Below are positions 16,656-23,683 of a stretch of 64,000 nucleotides of DNA, in pieces (the stretch's first letter is position 1; each line of letters opens with the position of its first letter). Below the pieces are notes generated by a model. That model saw only the letters and a program-made list of their open reading frames with translations. It did not search any database and was not told where the DNA came from. The position numbers were made by a program, and so were the translations under genes. Location: positions 744,001-808,000 of the forward strand of contig NZ_JBLZHU010000001.1 of assembly GCF_048892425.1 (NCBI RefSeq), read 5' to 3'. Source of the DNA: Pacificispira sp002696645 (GTDB lineage Bacteria; Pseudomonadota; Alphaproteobacteria; UBA8366; Aestuariispiraceae).

Positions 16656-17468
16656 ATGATGAACAGGATGATTAAAGGCGTAATCGGCGCGGCCGCGCTG
16701 GGCGCCATGGCTTTCACGGCCTCATTGGCGCAAGCCGATGCTTTGGATGATATCAAGGCCGCTGGTGTTATTAAGGTCGGCGTGAAGGCTGACTATAAGC
16801 CTTATGGCTACTTGGATTCCTCGGGTGCGATCATTGGGCTTGAACCCGATCTGGCACAAGATGTTGCTGACCGCCTGGGCGTGAAAGTGGAATTCGTACC
16901 GGTCGTCAGTTCCAACCGCATGCAGTTCCTGGAACAGGGTAAAATTGATCTGATGATCGCCACCATGACCGATCGTCCTGATCGTCGTGAAGTCGTTCTG
17001 ATCCCTGATCCGAACTATTATTCTTCCGGCACGAACGTTCTTGCGAACAAGAAATTCGGCCTGAAGACATGGGAAGACCTGCGCGGCAAACCTGTCTGCG
17101 GGATTCAGGGCGCCTTCTATAACAAGAAGACCGGCCAGGAATATGGTGCCGACATTATTGCCTTTAAGGGCACGGCGGAAGCCTATGCTGCCTTGCAGCA
17201 GGGCAATTGCGTCGCGTTTGTCTATGATGACTCCGCCATCGTTGCGAAAACCAATGAACCGGAATTCGCAGATTATGAAATGCCTCTGCCGACGATTGAC
17301 GATGCCCCCTGGGGATTGGCCGTCCAAAAGGGAGAGACAGCGTTTGCGGATTTCATGAGCAAGACCATTATCGATTGGCACAAGACCGGGAAAATCCTGG
17401 AACTTGAAACCAAGTGGGGGGTTGCCAATACGCCCTTCGCGAAGGCCATGCACGATAAGTACAAGTAA
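16656..17468 (+). CDS. Amino acid ABC transporter, periplasmic substrate-binding protein
   Basis: A family 3 extracellular solute-binding protein (270 residues) capturing a polar amino acid in the periplasm. It has a signal peptide ending near ASLAQADA, then the type II fold with IKVGVKADYKPYGY, DLMIATMTDRPDRR (the usual Arg contact for the ligand carboxylate) and a C-terminal EL-E-T-KWG motif. It is the first gene of a four-gene importer; a hairpin after the stop may raise its mRNA above that of the permeases. Two ATGs stand at the start. The exact amino acid cannot be assigned. Confidence 0.93.
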   Translation: MMNRMIKGVIGAAALGAMAFTASLAQADALDDIKAAGVIKVGVKADYKPYGYLDSSGAIIGLEPDLAQDVADRLGVKVEFVPVVSSNRMQFLEQGKIDLMIATMTDRPDRREVVLIPDPNYYSSGTNVLANKKFGLKTWEDLRGKPVCGIQGAFYNKKTGQEYGADIIAFKGTAEAYAALQQGNCVAFVYDDSAIVAKTNEPEFADYEMPLPTIDDAPWGLAVQKGETAFADFMSKTIIDWHKTGKILELETKWGVANTPFAKAMHDKYK

Positions 17469-17483
17469 GCGACTTGTGTGATG

Positions 17484-17520
17484 AAGGGCGGGATTTGCCA
17501 ATGGCATCTTCCGCCCTTTT
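17484..17520 (+). terminator. Intercistronic hairpin, attenuator-like
   Basis: AAGGGCGG (17484-17491) pairs with CCGCCCTT (17511-17518), with an inner TGCCA/TGGCA stem, then a short T-run. It lies between the binding-protein gene and the first permease. Such hairpins often stabilise the upstream message or partly terminate, giving more binding protein than membrane components. Confidence 0.6.
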
Positions 17521-17552
17521 CGCATATATAGTCAGGCGTCGGAGGGGGATGC

Positions 17553-18299
17553 ATGGATATAATTTACGAGTGGTTTCGTGAGCTTTATCAGACCACTGGA
17601 ATAAATCTTCCTTTTATATACGACAGTTATGACCGGGGCCGTCTGATCGACGGTTTTCTGACGACGGTTGAATTGTCTTTCATTTGTCTGTTTTTCTCAG
17701 TCGTGATTGGGATTATCGGGGCGTGGTTGCAGGGATCCTCCTTCACCTGGACCCGTCGCATCGTGAATGGCTATATCCAGCTGTTCCGAAATACCCCCCC
17801 TTTGGTTCAGCTTTACTTCTTTTATTTCGCAATTGGGTCCATGCTGCCCCGTGTTGAAACCGACTGGGGTGGACAGGCCCCGATGCTGGGCAGTTTTGCC
17901 TGGGCCGTGATTTCTTTATCCTTTTTCGCCGGCGCTTTTAATGTCGAGATCTTTCGGTCGGGCATTGAAGCCGTGCCGAAGTCCACAGTAGAGGCGGCGG
18001 AATCATTGGGATTTTCGCGGTTCCAGATTTATCGCGATGTCACCCTGCCGCTTGCCATTCGTGTGGTTCTGCCATCGCTGAACAACAATCTGGTCAATCT
18101 GGTGAAGACGACGACTTTGGCCTATGCGATTGCCGTCCCGGAAATGCTCTATGAATCAGCCCAGATATGGTCGGACAATGTGAATGTACCGGAAATGATG
18201 ATTTTTCTGCTGATCGCCTATTTTGTGTTGGTTGGAATATTGGTGTGGGGCATGAACCGTTGGGAACGCGCCCTTAAAATTCCAGGATTTGGCTCATGA
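17553..18299 (+). CDS. Polar amino acid ABC transporter permease 1
   Basis: A 248-residue inner-membrane permease of the HisM/GlnP type. The N-terminal membrane segment begins near LIDGFLTTVELSF. The cytoplasmic EAA loop EAAESLGFSRFQIYRDVTLP contacts the ATPase. RNTPPLVQLYFFYF is the characteristic early motif of this family. Its stop overlaps the start of the next permease by four bases, so translation is coupled and the two probably form a heterodimer. Confidence 0.94.
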   Translation: MDIIYEWFRELYQTTGINLPFIYDSYDRGRLIDGFLTTVELSFICLFFSVVIGIIGAWLQGSSFTWTRRIVNGYIQLFRNTPPLVQLYFFYFAIGSMLPRVETDWGGQAPMLGSFAWAVISLSFFAGAFNVEIFRSGIEAVPKSTVEAAESLGFSRFQIYRDVTLPLAIRVVLPSLNNNLVNLVKTTTLAYAIAVPEMLYESAQIWSDNVNVPEMMIFLLIAYFVLVGILVWGMNRWERALKIPGFGS

Positions 18300-19165
18300 C
18301 CCAGCGCTTACGATCCCATGACGCACCGCCTAAGAAAACCGACATGGCGGTCATGTTGCCGGTAAAACGGAAAGCACATGATCCGTTTCGGCTGAAACTG
18401 ACACCCTGGCATGGCGTGTTTCTGGCCCTGGTCTGCATTTTCACGACCTCATACGGCTATGCGACCACGGCACCTGAAGTTGATTCTATTCGCATGGTCA
18501 TGCTGCGATGGATGCCGCTATTGCTGGAAGGGTTCCTGTTCAACATATTGATTTCCATCCTGTCCATGGCGGTTGGCACAGCTGTTGGCACGATGCTGGG
18601 CCTGGCCCAGATATCGCTGATGCCGCCTATCCGCCACAGTTCTTGGTTTGTGACCCAGTTTTTCCGGAATGCCCCCTGGCTGGTCTTGCTGTTTTTTGCC
18701 ATGTACCTGCTGCCGTTTGAATTCACGATAGCGGGGGTCACGATTCCCTTCCCGGACTGGATCAAGGCGATTATCGGCTTGTCGCTGCCGGTAATGGCAA
18801 ATGTTTCTGAAATTGTCCGGGGGGCGGTCCTGTCCCTGCCCAGTGGTCAATGGGAAGCCGCGGAAAGCCTGGCCTATACCCGTCGCCAGACGCTGTGGCT
18901 GATTATTCTGCCACAATGTGTGAAGCGTATGCTGCCGCCCTGGATGAACCTGTATTCCATTTTGACCATGGCAACTGTGTTGGCCTCAATTGTCGGTGTG
19001 TCAGAAGTGATGACCCTGGCGGGTCGTGTGCTCGCGGCGGAAGATGGGCGAATGGATCTGCTTGCGCCTTTGTATTCCTTCGTCCTGTTTCTGTTTTTCG
19101 TATACTGCTATCCGATTGCGCGATGGACCGTGTATCTGGAAAGCAAATTTGCCGTGAAAGGCTAA
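18296..19165 (+). CDS. Polar amino acid ABC transporter permease 2
   Basis: A 289-residue permease and partner of the preceding gene. An unusually long cytoplasmic N-terminus (about 45 residues, basic) precedes the first membrane helix. RNAPWLVLLFFAMYLLPF corresponds to the RNTP motif, and EAAESLAYTRRQTLWLIILP is the EAA loop. The ATGA overlap with permease 1 and the 11-bp gap to the ATPase show one operon. Confidence 0.93.
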   Translation: MTQRLRSHDAPPKKTDMAVMLPVKRKAHDPFRLKLTPWHGVFLALVCIFTTSYGYATTAPEVDSIRMVMLRWMPLLLEGFLFNILISILSMAVGTAVGTMLGLAQISLMPPIRHSSWFVTQFFRNAPWLVLLFFAMYLLPFEFTIAGVTIPFPDWIKAIIGLSLPVMANVSEIVRGAVLSLPSGQWEAAESLAYTRRQTLWLIILPQCVKRMLPPWMNLYSILTMATVLASIVGVSEVMTLAGRVLAAEDGRMDLLAPLYSFVLFLFFVYCYPIARWTVYLESKFAVKG

Positions 19166-19176
19166 GAGGTATTGTG

Positions 19177-19923
19177 ATGAGCTGGTCTGACAAAGAGCCG
19201 ATGATCTCTGTGCGTAACGTCCATAAATCCTTTGGTGATTTTGAGGTGTTGAAAGGCGTATCCTTCGATGTGATGAAGGGGGAGGTGATCTGCATCATCG
19301 GCCCGTCCGGGTCAGGGAAATCAACTTTGATCCGCTGTATCAATGCCCTCAACGACATCAATGAAGGGTCTATTCTGGTTGAAGGGCTGGAAGTGAATGA
19401 TCCCAAGCTGAACAAATTGGAATTGCGCAAAAAGGTCGGCATGGTCTTTCAGCAATACAATCTGTTCCCCCACAAGACCGCCCTGGAAAATGTCATGATG
19501 GCCCCGATCCGGGTCCTAAAAGAAGACAAAAAGGAAGTTGAAACCCGCGCCCGCGCCTTGATCAAAAAGGTCCGTTTGGAAGGCAAAGAGAATGCCTATC
19601 CCGGTGAACTGTCCGGCGGTCAGCAACAGCGTGTCGCCATCGCCCGTTCGCTTGCGATGAAGCCGGATGTGATGTTGTTTGACGAGGTTACAGCCGCCCT
19701 GGACCCCGAAACAGTGGGCGAAGTGCTGGTCACAATCAAGGAACTGGCCGAAGAGGGCATGACGTGCATTCTGGTGACCCATGAAATGGGTTTTGCCCGG
19801 GAAGTGGCGGATCAGGTTTATTTCACCGATCAGGGCTTGATCGTTGAACATGGCCCACCGGCTACCTTCTTTGAAAATGCAAAAGATCCCCGGACACGGC
19901 AATTCCTGAGTCAAATTCTTTAG
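19177..19923 (+). CDS. Polar amino acid ABC transporter ATP-binding protein
   Basis: A GlnQ-type ATPase (248 residues) powering the importer. Walker A is GPSGSGKST, the Q-loop is VFQQYNLFPH, the signature is LSGGQQQR, Walker B is VMLFDEVTAALDP (DEVTxALDP is a usual variant in this family), and the switch His is in LVTHEMGFA. The ATG at 19177 follows AAGAGG; the open frame back to 18850 lies inside the permease and is not coding. No downstream terminator hairpin is obvious, so read-through into the PEBP-like genes is possible. Confidence 0.96.
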   Translation: MSWSDKEPMISVRNVHKSFGDFEVLKGVSFDVMKGEVICIIGPSGSGKSTLIRCINALNDINEGSILVEGLEVNDPKLNKLELRKKVGMVFQQYNLFPHKTALENVMMAPIRVLKEDKKEVETRARALIKKVRLEGKENAYPGELSGGQQQRVAIARSLAMKPDVMLFDEVTAALDPETVGEVLVTIKELAEEGMTCILVTHEMGFAREVADQVYFTDQGLIVEHGPPATFFENAKDPRTRQFLSQIL

Positions 19924-19932
19924 TCTTTACCC

Positions 19933-19938
19933 TATAAT
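19933..19938 (+). promoter_or_regulatory. Candidate -10 box before the PEBP-like pair
   Basis: A perfect TATAAT lies in the gap between the ATPase gene and the first PEBP-like gene, 55 bases before its start codon. No convincing -35 hexamer sits at the right distance, so this is only a candidate. Confidence 0.35.
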
Positions 19939-19992
19939 GAGTATCAGAGGGCGGGATTATTGTCGCTGAGACTTACTATCAGGAGATTTGAT

Positions 19993-20517
19993 GTGAAGAC
20001 TAAGACCTATGCCCTTTCAATGGCTGTCTTTTTGGGATTGAGCACTTGGATCGATACTGCGCAGGCGCAGGATATGACCGTGGTGCTTGAAGATGCCGCC
20101 TGGGATGGAAACACCATTCCCGATGGCCAACAATGTGCAGAATATGGCGGCAATGGCTCCACCCCCCTGATGACGGTGCAGGGCATTCCCGAAGGGGCCA
20201 ATGTGATTCTGGTTGAATTTAACGATGAAAGTTATGAGCCCCTGTCGACCGATGGGGGGCATGGCATTGTTGGCTTTGATATCGTTGTCGGCAAGGGAAG
20301 CGCCACTTTGCTGTCCGTCCCCGGTGACACGACAACCCTGCCCAATGGCGTGTGGATTGAAGAGGAAAACCGGGATGATATCGGTGTTGTTGGATATCTG
20401 CCCCCCTGTTCCGGTGGCGAGGGTAATTTGTATTCCGCCAAGGTGTTTGCAGTAGACTATGATAGTGAAGGCTATAAAGTTATGGCTGAAACCTATCTTC
20501 AATTGGGTCGCTATTAA
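19993..20517 (+). CDS. Exported PEBP-like (YbhB/YbcL-related) protein, copy 1
   Basis: A 174-residue protein with a signal peptide (cleavage near DTAQAQ). The start is taken as GTG at 19993, seven bases after AGGAG. The mature part resembles phosphatidylethanolamine-binding proteins only distantly: an early W-x-G-x-x-IP segment, a DGGHG motif where YbhB has its conserved His, and YLPPCSGGEGNLYSAKVFAV in place of the PP-x-G-x-HRY motif. Two cysteines (QQC and PPC) are kept in both copies and could form a disulfide. It is a tandem duplicate of the next gene. Ligand and role are unknown. Confidence 0.7.
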   Translation: MKTKTYALSMAVFLGLSTWIDTAQAQDMTVVLEDAAWDGNTIPDGQQCAEYGGNGSTPLMTVQGIPEGANVILVEFNDESYEPLSTDGGHGIVGFDIVVGKGSATLLSVPGDTTTLPNGVWIEEENRDDIGVVGYLPPCSGGEGNLYSAKVFAVDYDSEGYKVMAETYLQLGRY

Positions 20518-20529
20518 GGGAGAGAGACG

Positions 20530-21051
20530 ATGCAAATTCCAAAGATTGTTGCGGTTGCAGCTGCGTTTGTCCTGTGTGCGGGGACGGCTTTCGCGGATGA
20601 TCTATCGGTGCGTTTCGCGGATTCCACCTGGACGGGAAGCAAGATCCCGGCTGGACAACACTGTGCGAAGGATGGTGGCAAGGGCGCCACGCCAGCCCTG
20701 ATCGTGTCTGGTATCCCAGCGGAAGCCAACGCGATCATCGTTGAATTCAATGATCAGGACTTCAACAAGCTGTCCTATGACGGTGGTCACGGCAAGATTG
20801 GCTTTATGATCACCCCCGGTCAGGCGGAAGTGACCCTGCCCAGTGTTCCAGGCGGCACAGATGACATGCCCGAGGGCGTCTGGGTCGAAAAGAAGAACCG
20901 CGCCACGGGCAACTGGTACACCGAAGGCTATCTCCCCCCCTGTTCCGGCGGGCGGTCCCATATGTATACCGCTGACGTCTATGCGGTGGTCAAGAACGGC
21001 GATGACTATGACGAAATCGCAGATACCGACATTCGGCTAGGGCGCTATTAA
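20530..21051 (+). CDS. Exported PEBP-like (YbhB/YbcL-related) protein, copy 2
   Basis: A 173-residue paralogue of the preceding gene, alignable over its full length, 12 bases downstream and behind its own GGGAGAG ribosome site. The signal peptide ends near GTAFADD. Conserved blocks are VEFNDQDF, DGGHGKIGF, MPEGVWVEKKNR and YLPPCSGGRSHMYTADVYAV, the last looking most like the PEBP C-terminal motif. Both proteins end in LGRY. It is the last gene before the repeat array. Function is not known. Confidence 0.72.
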   Translation: MQIPKIVAVAAAFVLCAGTAFADDLSVRFADSTWTGSKIPAGQHCAKDGGKGATPALIVSGIPAEANAIIVEFNDQDFNKLSYDGGHGKIGFMITPGQAEVTLPSVPGGTDDMPEGVWVEKKNRATGNWYTEGYLPPCSGGRSHMYTADVYAVVKNGDDYDEIADTDIRLGRY

Positions 21052-21106
21052 CATAGGTTAGCACGCGCATCCCGACGGCACGCTCTAACTTAAAGCAACA
21101 GGGGAA

Positions 21107-21147
21107 TGGTGCGGGTGCTCCTGGATACCCGCCTGCGCATTCCACAA
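21107..21147 (+). repeat. Right half of repeat element B at the array start
   Basis: The segment CCTGGATACCCGCCTGCGC matches the right arm of the B palindrome found complete five times further on. Its left half is missing here. The array correspondingly ends with a B element that lacks its right half. Confidence 0.7.
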
Positions 21148-21158
21148 ATCGTCGAATT

Positions 21159-22531
21159 CTCATCCTGAGGAGGCGCGATAGCGCCGTCTCGCAGGAGGGG
21201 CTGTAAGGGCGGCTCCCCCTTCGAGACGCTGCGCTCCTCAGGGTGAGGGCGCGTTTGTCTGATACATCGTCACCCCGGACCTGATCCGGGGTCCAGGGCG
21301 GCAGGCGCGATTTGTGCGTGTGGCCCTGGATAATCGCCTGCGCGGGTATGACGGGGATGGGAGGCCCCATTCTCATCCTGAGGAGGCGCGATAGCGCCGT
21401 CTCGAAGGATGCGCTGAAAGTGGGGTGCTTACAGACAGATCACCCTTCGAGACGCTGCGCTCCTCAGGGTGAGGGTGCATTTGTTGATACATCGTCACCC
21501 CGGACGTGATCCGGGGTCCAGGGCGGCAGGCGCGATTGGTGTTTGTGGCTCAGGGTACCCGCCTGGGCGGGTGTGACGAGATGGTAAAGATTAACCGCAG
21601 AGGGCGCAGAGAAGGCGCGAAGGACGCTGAGGGGATGGTGCGTTATGGCGTTGCACGTCTGACCTTCCGCTTCGTTCTCATCCTGAGGAGGCGCGATAGC
21701 GCCGTCTCGAAGGAGGGGCTGTAAGTCCGGTGCTTGCAGCGGGCTCCCCCTTCGAGACGCTACGCTCCTCAGGGTGAGGGCGCGTTTGTCTGACACATCG
21801 TCACCCCGGACGTGATCCGGGGTCCAGGGCGGCAGGCGCGATTGGTGCGGGTGGCCCTGGATAACCGCCTGCGCGAATATGACGGGGCGTGAGGTCCCAC
21901 TCTCATCCTGAGGAGGCGCGATAGCGCCGTCTCGAAGGAGGGGCTGTAAGTCCGGTGCTTACAGAGGGCACCCCCTTCGAGACGCTACGCTCCTCAGGGT
22001 GAGGGTGCATTTATCTGACACATCGTCACCCCAGACGTGATCCGGGATCCAGGGCGGCAGGCTCGTTTGGTGCGGGGGCCCCTGGATAACCGCCTGCGCG
22101 AATATGACGGGGAGGGGAGGTCCCATTCTCATCCTGAGGAGGCGCGATAGCGCCGTCTCGAAGGAGCGGCTGGAAATGCGGTGCTTTGAGGAAGGTCACC
22201 CTTCGAGACGCTACGCTCCTCAGGGTGAGGGCGCATTTGTTGATACATCGTCACCCCGGACCTGATCCGGGGTCTAGGGCGGCAGGCTCGATTTGTGCTT
22301 GTGGCCCTGGATACCCGCCTTCGCGGGTATGACGGGGCGTGGGGTTTCATTCTCATCCTGAGGAGGCGCGGTAGCGCTGTCTCGAAGGAGGGGCTGTAAG
22401 TCCGGTGCTTCCAGCGGGCTCCCCCTTCGAGACGCTACGCTCCTCAGGGTGAGGGTGCATTTATCTGACACATCGTCACCCCGGACCTGATCCGGGGTCC
22501 AGGGCGGCAGGCGCGATTGGTGCCGGGGGCG
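21159..22531. repeat. Array of six composite palindromic repeat units
   Basis: This 1.4-kb stretch has no gene. Element A occurs at 21159-21247, 21372-21473, 21677-21777, 21902-22003, 22128-22228 and 22352-22453. It is a long inverted repeat with arms CTCATCCTGAGGAG and CTCCTCAGGGTGAG, inner arms GTCTCGAAGG/CCTTCGAGAC, and a mini-hairpin GGCGC-GATA-GCGCC in the left arm. Element B follows each A, starting at 21268, 21493, 21799, 22024, 22249 and 22474. It has outer arms CGTCA/TGACG around hairpins ACCCCGGA/TCCGGGGT and CCCGC/GCGGG. Spacing is about 225 bp except where copy 2-3 carries an extra segment. These resemble dispersed intergenic palindromes of alphaproteobacteria, here stacked head to tail. 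The last B is cut off by the CoA-transferase 3' end. Confidence 0.88.
21591..21632 (+). repeat. Short dispersed-repeat-like insertion inside the array
   Basis: The purine-rich segment beginning TTAACCGCAGAGGGCGCAGA, with phased GCGCAGAG/GCGCGAAGG units, occurs only between the second and third units and explains their longer spacing (305 bp instead of about 225). It resembles a common bacterial intergenic repeat of the type ACCGCAGAGGCGCAGAG. Confidence 0.5.
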
Positions 22532-23683
22532 TCAGGACTGGCGGTTGGTCAGGAATTCTGTTTTCAGCGCGTCCGTATGTTGTCCGATCCCTGGCACAGC
22601 GCCGAACCGGTCGGCCTGGCCCGGCCAGGCTGCGGGTGGTGCGATCAGGTCCAGGTTGTTTCCATCGGGCAGGGGGACTGGGCGATGGCGCAATTGTGGG
22701 TGGGCAGCCAGGCCTGCCATGTCATTCAGCATGCCATAGGCAATGGCGGCCTGGGTCAGGCGTTGCGCAATGTCAACCGCCGGGGCGGCAGTGAAAACCG
22801 CGCCAATTTCAGCGTTCAAGGCGACCCGGTTGGCAACGCGGGCGTCATTCGCAGAAAACCGTTCATCCTGAGCCAGTTCAGGCTTTAGCAGGACCTGTGT
22901 ACATAGGCGCTGCCATTCGCGCTCATTTTGGATAGAGAACAGGATTGGGATGCCATCCCCGCATGGATAGGCCCCATAGGGCGCAATGGTCGGATGATTC
23001 AATCCAACCCGGCCGGGGGTTATTCCCCCATAGACATGCTGAAGATAGGGGACCGTCATCCAATCGGCCATGCCGCCGAACAGGGAAACCTCAATCCTGC
23101 GTCCGACCCCTGTGCGTCCGCGCAGGATCAGGGCTTCCAGGATTGCCTGATAGGCATACATGCCACAGGCAATATCGCAGACCGATACGCCAACCCGACC
23201 GGGCGACTCAGGCGTACCCGTCACGGAACACAGGCCGGTTTCCGCCTGTACCAACAGGTCATATGCTTTCATGTCGCGATAGGGGCCGGTCTCGCCATAG
23301 CCGGAGATATCGACAGATATCAGTTCAGGCCGCTGCGCGCACAAGGTCTTGGACCCGATCCCCAACCGGTCGGTCGCGCCGGGGGCCAGATTCTGGATCA
23401 CGATATCCGCCTGTGCAATCATGGCCTTCAAGAGGGCAAGGTCATCGTCATCCTTGAGATTCAGCGCAACGGATTCTTTGCCCCGGTTCAGCCAGACGAA
23501 ATAGCTGCTGTGTCCCTTGGCCAGGTGATCATAGTTGCGGGCGAAATCCCCTTCGGGGCGCTCTACCTTGATCACCCGCGCCCCGGCATCGGCCAGGCGA
23601 GAGGTGCAGTATGGGGCGGCGACGGCCTGTTCAATAGCGACCACCAGAAGTCCGTCCAGGGCATTTGGGGTGGCGTGGGTCAT
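22532..23683 (-). CDS. CoA-transferase family III (CaiB/BaiF type)
   Basis: A 383-residue member of the family that moves CoA between organic acids through an aspartyl-CoA thioester. The catalytic Asp is D142 in MKAYDLLVQAETG. The N-terminal segment LVVAIEQAVAAPYCTSRLADAGARV and the GYGETGPYRD motif are typical. The substrate cannot be assigned. Its ATG overlaps the stop of the ABC-F gene by four bases, so it is the second gene of that unit. Its end abuts the repeat array, whose last element is truncated at the stop codon. Confidence 0.9.
   Translation of the reverse strand: MTHATPNALDGLLVVAIEQAVAAPYCTSRLADAGARVIKVERPEGDFARNYDHLAKGHSSYFVWLNRGKESVALNLKDDDDLALLKAMIAQADIVIQNLAPGATDRLGIGSKTLCAQRPELISVDISGYGETGPYRDMKAYDLLVQAETGLCSVTGTPESPGRVGVSVCDIACGMYAYQAILEALILRGRTGVGRRIEVSLFGGMADWMTVPYLQHVYGGITPGRVGLNHPTIAPYGAYPCGDGIPILFSIQNEREWQRLCTQVLLKPELAQDERFSANDARVANRVALNAEIGAVFTAAPAVDIAQRLTQAAIAYGMLNDMAGLAAHPQLRHRPVPLPDGNNLDLIAPPAAWPGQADRFGAVPGIGQHTDALKTEFLTNRQS

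Noticed and set aside
18850..19176. Extension of the importer ATPase into the permease gene
   Set aside because: The permease frame is clearly coding there, and ATG 19177 has a good ribosome site.
21464..22471. Short open frames in the repeat array (translations such as TLRSVASRRGSP and PRRRVSRATS)
   Set aside because: They are translations of the A and B palindromes and recur with each copy; no start context or family supports them as genes.
21159..22531. CRISPR array
   Set aside because: Repeat units are about 225 bp and composite palindromes, not short repeats with unique spacers, and there are no cas genes.
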